This document shows, one piece after another, positions 6,232 to 8,628 of a DNA stretch of 8,628 nt. The position numbers were made by a program, and so were the translations under genes. This DNA comes from an uncultured Butyricicoccus sp. Lineage in GTDB: Bacteria; Bacillota; Clostridia; Oscillospirales; Butyricicoccaceae. The stretch covers positions 1 to 8,628 of the forward strand of contig USSI01000047.1 of the NCBI GenBank assembly GCA_900557315.1, read 5' to 3'. Each line of letters begins with the position of its first letter. Position 1 is the stretch's first letter. A model generated the notes under the pieces. It searched no databases and had not been told where the DNA came from. It saw only the letters and a list, made by a program, of their open reading frames with translations.

Positions 6232-6733
6232 GCAGCCGACCGCGGCACAGCCCCGGACACAGCCGCAGGCCGCGCCCGCGGCGGAACGCAACCCGTTTGC
6301 GCAGGGCGCGCCTGCCGAAGCGGCACAGGCCCCGGCAGAGCAGACCTTTCCCGTCCCGGTGGACGGGCAGACAGTCGAACTGACGCTGGACGAGCTGATC
6401 CAGGCGGCCAGCCTTGGCCTGTCCAAGCAGAACGCCTATGTCCGCCGCAACCGCGCGGCAAACGGCATCCCGAACGGGCAGATTTACGCCGCCTTCGTCG
6501 AGGAATACCCGGATGTACGACCCGAGGACATCCCGCAGCAGGTGTGGGAGTGGGCGCAGCAGGAAGGCTCGCTCGTGTCCGCTTACCGCAAGTGGGAAAT
6601 CCTTGAGCTGAAAGACGAACTGGCGGCAATGGAGATGAACCGGAAAAACCGCCGTGCGGCGGTCGGCCCGGCGCAGTCGGACGGCGAGCCGGCGGGTGTG
6701 GACCCGGTGACGTTGGCGCTGCTCGGCAGATGA
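6200..6733 (+). CDS. phage scaffolding protein (probable)
   Basis: The product is a 177-aa protein starting at ATG 6200, 9 nt after AAGGAGG (6184-6190) and overlapping the portal gene by 32 nt. Scaffolds guide capsid assembly and leave the procapsid. The first 50 residues are a Gln/Ala/Pro-rich disordered arm. VDGQTVELTLDELIQAASLG (54-73) resembles the gated segment seen in many Clostridia phage scaffolds, as does EEYPDVRPEDIPQQVWEWAQ (101-120). A charged helix, YRKWEILELKDELAAMEMNRKNRR (129-152), follows and is likely a coiled coil. Position between portal and capsid is the standard scaffold slot. No protease motif is visible. Assignment is by composition, position and resemblance, not by a catalytic signature. 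Confidence 0.7.
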   Translation: MQTNRKQNSSKQPTAAQPRTQPQAAPAAERNPFAQGAPAEAAQAPAEQTFPVPVDGQTVELTLDELIQAASLGLSKQNAYVRRNRAANGIPNGQIYAAFVEEYPDVRPEDIPQQVWEWAQQEGSLVSAYRKWEILELKDELAAMEMNRKNRRAAVGPAQSDGEPAGVDPVTLALLGR

Positions 6734-6850
6734 TAATAATGGAAAATGGTGAATGGAGAGTGGAGAATGCATGAGCAGTTCGCTTTGCAGGTTCCACGCT
6801 CCACTCCAGCAGCCATTTTCCATCCCCAATTTTCCATTCTCAATTTCCTG
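6734..6850. repeat. AT-rich palindromic repeat, copy C
   Basis: This non-coding stretch lies between scaffold and capsid. ATGGAAAATGG (6739-6749) is the exact reverse complement of 6813-6823, and GAGTGGAG (6758-6765) is that of 6799-6806, so the two arms fold around a loop of about 33 nt. It shares CATTCTCAATT (6835-6845) with copies A (4356-4366) and B (4449-4459), and the TGGAGAAT word in the left arm, but is clearly diverged. Like copy B it ends just before a strong ribosome site (AAGGAGG at 6851-6857). It has no T-tract, so it is not an obvious intrinsic terminator. Confidence 0.7.
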
Positions 6851-6866
6851 AAGGAGGCTTACCTAT

Positions 6867-7913
6867 ATGGCTATCAATCTTGCAAGCAAATATTCCGACC
6901 AGATCGCCGAGGTGTTCACGCGCGCATCCTTTATCAAGGGCAAGACCGCGGAAACCTTCGACCTGACCGGCGTGAAAACGCTCAAGGTGTACACGCCGAT
7001 TACGGTCGAGGAAGTGGACTACGACCGCGACGGCGGCCTCGCCCGCTACGGCGATGTGACCGAAATGCAGGACGTGGTGCAGGAACTGACCATGACGCAG
7101 GACAAGGCGTTCACGCTCACCATCGACAAGGGCAATAACCTCGACCAGAACCTGGTCAAGAACGCCGCCGACATGCTGCGCCTGCAGCTGAACGAAAAGT
7201 CCACGCCCGCAGCGGACAAATACGCGTTCAAACGCTTTGTCACCATGGCGGGCACCATCGCAGAGAGCGAAGCCAAGCCGACCAAGTCCGACATCATCAG
7301 TAAGATCGCGGATGCGTCCCAGGCGCTGGACGACGCGCTCGTGCCGGACGATAACCGCTACCTCTACCTGACCAGCGAAATGTACAAGCTGGTGTGCACC
7401 TCGGACGAGTTTGCGGGCGTGGATGTGCTTGCGCGCCAGTCGATCGCCAAGGGCGTTTGCGGCGAGGTGTTCGGCATGAACGTGGTGCGTGTGCCCAAGA
7501 GCTACCTGCCGGACGACGTATACTTCCTTGTCACGCACAAGGACGCCGTGCTCATGCCGTACAAGATCGCGGACGCCAAGGTGCACGAGGACCCGGTCGG
7601 TGTGTCCGGCGCGCTGATCGAAGGCCGCCACTACTACGACGCGTATGTGCTGGGCGCAAAATGCGGCGGCGTATACGCGCTGGTTGCAAAGGGCTCCACG
7701 ACCGCCGCGCCGACCTTTGCAGAGGGCGGCACGCTCTCCTCGACGACCTCGAACGCGACCATTTACTACACGGTGGACGGTTCGGATCCGCGCTACTCGG
7801 ACTCCGCCAAGGTCTGCGATGCCGACGACGTGCCGACCGCGGAAGAAGGCGCCAAGGTCCGCGCCTATGCGGTCGCGGCGGGCAAATACCCGTCCGCGGT
7901 CGTTGAGAAATAA
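6867..7913 (+). CDS. phage major capsid protein with C-terminal Ig-like (CHB_HEX_C-like) domain
   Basis: The product is a 348-aa protein starting at ATG 6867, 9 nt after AAGGAGG. Residues 1-280 look like an HK97-fold coat protein of the scaffold-dependent type: MAINLASKYSDQIAEVF start, FDLTGVKTLKVYTP strand, charged loop 48-65, and the FGMNVVRVPKSYLPDD / ALIEGRHYYDAYVLG segments of the A-domain region. Position after the scaffold supports this. Residues 282-348 form an extra domain: PTFAEGGTL, then ATIYYTVDGSDP (297-308) and VRAYAVAAG (331-339). That is the recurring pattern of the chitobiase/hexosaminidase C-terminal domain (IYYTtDGSdP ... vkAiAv). Such beta-sandwich additions decorate the outer capsid surface and in other phages bind carbohydrate. 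The fusion is seen in one open frame; the binding role is inference. Confidence 0.85.
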   Translation: MAINLASKYSDQIAEVFTRASFIKGKTAETFDLTGVKTLKVYTPITVEEVDYDRDGGLARYGDVTEMQDVVQELTMTQDKAFTLTIDKGNNLDQNLVKNAADMLRLQLNEKSTPAADKYAFKRFVTMAGTIAESEAKPTKSDIISKIADASQALDDALVPDDNRYLYLTSEMYKLVCTSDEFAGVDVLARQSIAKGVCGEVFGMNVVRVPKSYLPDDVYFLVTHKDAVLMPYKIADAKVHEDPVGVSGALIEGRHYYDAYVLGAKCGGVYALVAKGSTTAAPTFAEGGTLSSTTSNATIYYTVDGSDPRYSDSAKVCDADDVPTAEEGAKVRAYAVAAGKYPSAVVEK

Positions 7914-7938
7914 AAACAAAAGCCGCCCATAGGGCGGC
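7910..7938 (-). terminator. intrinsic terminator for the minus-strand L7/L12-like gene
   Basis: On the minus strand GCCGCCC-TAT-GGGCGGC (7938-7922) forms a perfect 7-bp GC stem with a 3-nt loop, followed by TTTTGTTTTT (7921-7912). It lies 41 nt beyond the stop of the minus-strand gene. On the plus strand the same hairpin follows the capsid stop but lacks a T-tract, so it should not stop the phage operon efficiently. Confidence 0.85.
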
Positions 7939-7945
7939 GTGAACA

Positions 7946-7972
7946 GGCTCCCAGCCTGACAGAAGCGCGGAT
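7946..7972 (+). repeat. inverted repeat, left arm (27 bp)
   Basis: Bases 7946-7965 are the exact reverse complement of 8353-8372. Extending inwards to 27 bp (7946-7972 against 8346-8372) adds one mismatch and six more matches; no similarity continues outwards. CAGGCT-CCC-AGCCTG at 7944-7958 also forms a small hairpin within this arm. Together with the right arm it encloses the minus-strand L7/L12-like gene. Confidence 0.9.
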
Positions 7973-7978
7973 GCCGGT

Positions 7979-8260
7979 TCAAAGCTGATCCACAAACCGC
8001 TTTGCCTGCACCATATCAAGGCCGGTCTGCTCGCGCAGATGTTTGACCGCCTGCACGGCCTGTCCTCCCTGCTTGAGCTGCACCAGTTCATTTCGTAATT
8101 TATCATCAATATAATACGTTTTGTATTCTTCGTGTCCGGTACTGCCGGCCAGTGCATCCAACCGCTCCTCAAGGCCCCGGACCCGCTCCTTCAAAGCCCT
8201 CTGCCGCATGAACTGGGCCAGCAGCAGCGCCGCCAGCGCAACCAAAAGCACATATTCCAT
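7979..8260 (-). CDS. small membrane protein with ribosomal L7/L12 C-terminal-like domain
   Basis: The product is a 93-aa protein starting at ATG 8260, with AGGAG 9-10 nt upstream. Residues 3-18 (YVLLVALAALLLAQFM) form one membrane anchor. Residues 19-40 form a charged helix with heptad-like leucines (coiled coil), followed by a linker. Residues 58-93 match the alpha-helical pattern of the L7/L12 C-terminal domain: GQAVQAVKHLREQTGLDMVQAKRFVDQL, against the familiar K-x-x-x-I-K-x-[LV]-R-E-x-T-G-L-x-L-x-[ED]-A-K-x-L-V-D. Small bitopic proteins with such a domain exist in many Gram-positive bacteria; their function is not established. It lies opposite to the phage operon, between capsid and connector, with its own terminator and flanked by inverted repeats, so it looks like a host-derived or moron-type cargo gene. 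Confidence 0.75.
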   Translation of the reverse strand: MEYVLLVALAALLLAQFMRQRALKERVRGLEERLDALAGSTGHEEYKTYYIDDKLRNELVQLKQGGQAVQAVKHLREQTGLDMVQAKRFVDQL

Positions 8261-8285
8261 ATCCGTTCTCTCCTATCCAAACATG

Positions 8286-8313
8286 ATTAAGGATATGATA
8301 CGATATGTACTGC
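8286..8313 (-). promoter_or_regulatory. weak candidate promoter for the L7/L12-like gene
   Basis: The AT-rich stretch upstream of the minus-strand gene, inside the inverted repeats, is the only place its promoter could lie within the cassette. TTGTGC and TATCCT occur with a 16-bp spacer on the minus strand, but they match the consensus at only 3/6 and 4/6. Treat the exact elements as a guess; the claim that the cassette carries its own promoter is inference. Confidence 0.25.
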
Positions 8314-8345
8314 ACAAATGGTTGAACAGATTGTAAACTTCAGGT

Positions 8346-8372
8346 ATCCGCCCTTCTGTCAGGCTGGGAGCC
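8346..8372 (-). repeat. inverted repeat, right arm (27 bp)
   Basis: This is the reverse complement of 7946-7972 with a single mismatch; the outer 20 bp are identical. It ends 24 bp before the start codon of the next phage gene, just upstream of its ribosome site. No target-site duplication is visible outside the two arms (flanks GTGAACA and AATTTTC differ). Confidence 0.9.
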
Positions 8373-8396
8373 AATTTTCCACAAAGGAGGAATCCC

Positions 8397-8628
8397 ATGA
8401 CCGGAACCGAATGCTTCCACGCGGCGCTGAACCTGCTTTCCGAAACGCCGAATACCGGCGTATATTACGAGCAGTTTGCGCTGCGCGCGCTCAACCAGCT
8501 GCTTGCCAACAGCCTGCGCGAGATCAACGCGGCGCGCGCACAGGCCGGCGAACCGCCTTTTGACGCGCCGCCGCAGCTGGACGCGCTGACCGGGGAAATC
8601 CCGGCGGACGACTGGCTCGCGCGCGAGT
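8397..8628 (+). CDS. phage head protein downstream of capsid, probable connector/adaptor (3' end beyond window)
   Basis: It starts at ATG 8397, 6 nt after AAAGGAGG, and is open to the window edge (77 codons seen). The visible part begins MTGTECFHAALNLLSETPNT, continues with helices containing FALRALNQLLANSLREINAAR (about 26-46) and then a Pro-rich PPFDAPPQLDALTGEIP segment. Short helical proteins of this kind, with an L-N-x-L-L-x-x-x-x-x-E-x-N core followed by proline-rich text, often follow the capsid gene and act as head-tail connector or packaging adaptor. That role is inferred mainly from position; I do not recognise a specific family. It belongs to the phage operon interrupted by the inverted-repeat cassette. 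Confidence 0.55.
   Translation, partial: MTGTECFHAALNLLSETPNTGVYYEQFALRALNQLLANSLREINAARAQAGEPPFDAPPQLDALTGEIPADDWLARE

Noticed and set aside
5605..6426. 273-aa minus-strand ORF opposite portal and scaffold
   Set aside because: It is an antisense shadow spanning two well supported, overlapping phage genes, with no coherent domain.
7922..7938. GC hairpin after the capsid stop as terminator of the phage operon
   Set aside because: On the plus strand no T-tract follows the hairpin (GTGAACAGG). The T-tract lies on the minus-strand side only.
6840..7982. 380-aa minus-strand ORF opposite the capsid gene
   Set aside because: It is a mirror frame of a GC-rich gene, rich in Arg/Val/His/Gly without domain pattern, with no ribosome site. 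The capsid gene on the other strand has clear family features and a strong site.

Overview
The window looks like a piece of a GC-rich Bacillota (Clostridia-type, perhaps Oscillospirales) chromosome. This is inferred from the strong AGGAGG-type ribosome binding sites, GTG/TTG starts, a SpoIIIE/FtsK-like gene next to uppP, and a Gram-positive-type LexA box. No marker gene fixes the taxon.

Left third (1-2619, all minus strand) is host housekeeping. It holds the membrane-anchored N-terminus of an FtsK/SpoIIIE DNA translocase (cut by the window edge, TTG start), undecaprenyl-diphosphatase UppP with its own extended -10 promoter, and a Cof-type HAD phosphatase. A 171-bp divergent intergenic region (2620-2790) carries the HAD promoter, a LexA/SOS-box-like palindrome, and a plus-strand promoter with a perfect TTGACA -35 that abuts the palindrome.

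From 2791 to the right edge the plus strand reads as a tailed-phage packaging and head operon: small terminase, large terminase, a small membrane protein, portal, scaffold, major capsid protein and a probable connector/adaptor (cut by the window edge). No integrase, repressor, replication or lysis gene lies between it and the host genes, so the packaging module abuts the housekeeping genes directly. A rearranged or domesticated prophage, or a PBSX/GTA-like head cluster under SOS control, are the natural hypotheses.

The operon has several oddities. TerL has no ATG/GTG/TTG start between the promoter and its Walker A motif, so it needs either an ATA start overlapping the TerS stop or a -1 frameshift from TerS. 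After TerL, an AT-rich palindromic repeat occurs twice in tandem with 48 identical bases, and between the copies lies a second, synonymously diverged copy of the last eight TerL codons plus stop. A relative of the same repeat separates scaffold from capsid. The capsid protein ends in an Ig-like domain resembling the chitobiase/hexosaminidase C-terminal (CHB_HEX_C) type.

Between capsid and connector sits a minus-strand gene for a small membrane protein with a ribosomal L7/L12 C-terminal-like domain. A 27-bp near-perfect inverted repeat brackets this gene, and an intrinsic terminator lies just outside the bracket: an inserted or possibly invertible cassette lying backwards in the late operon.
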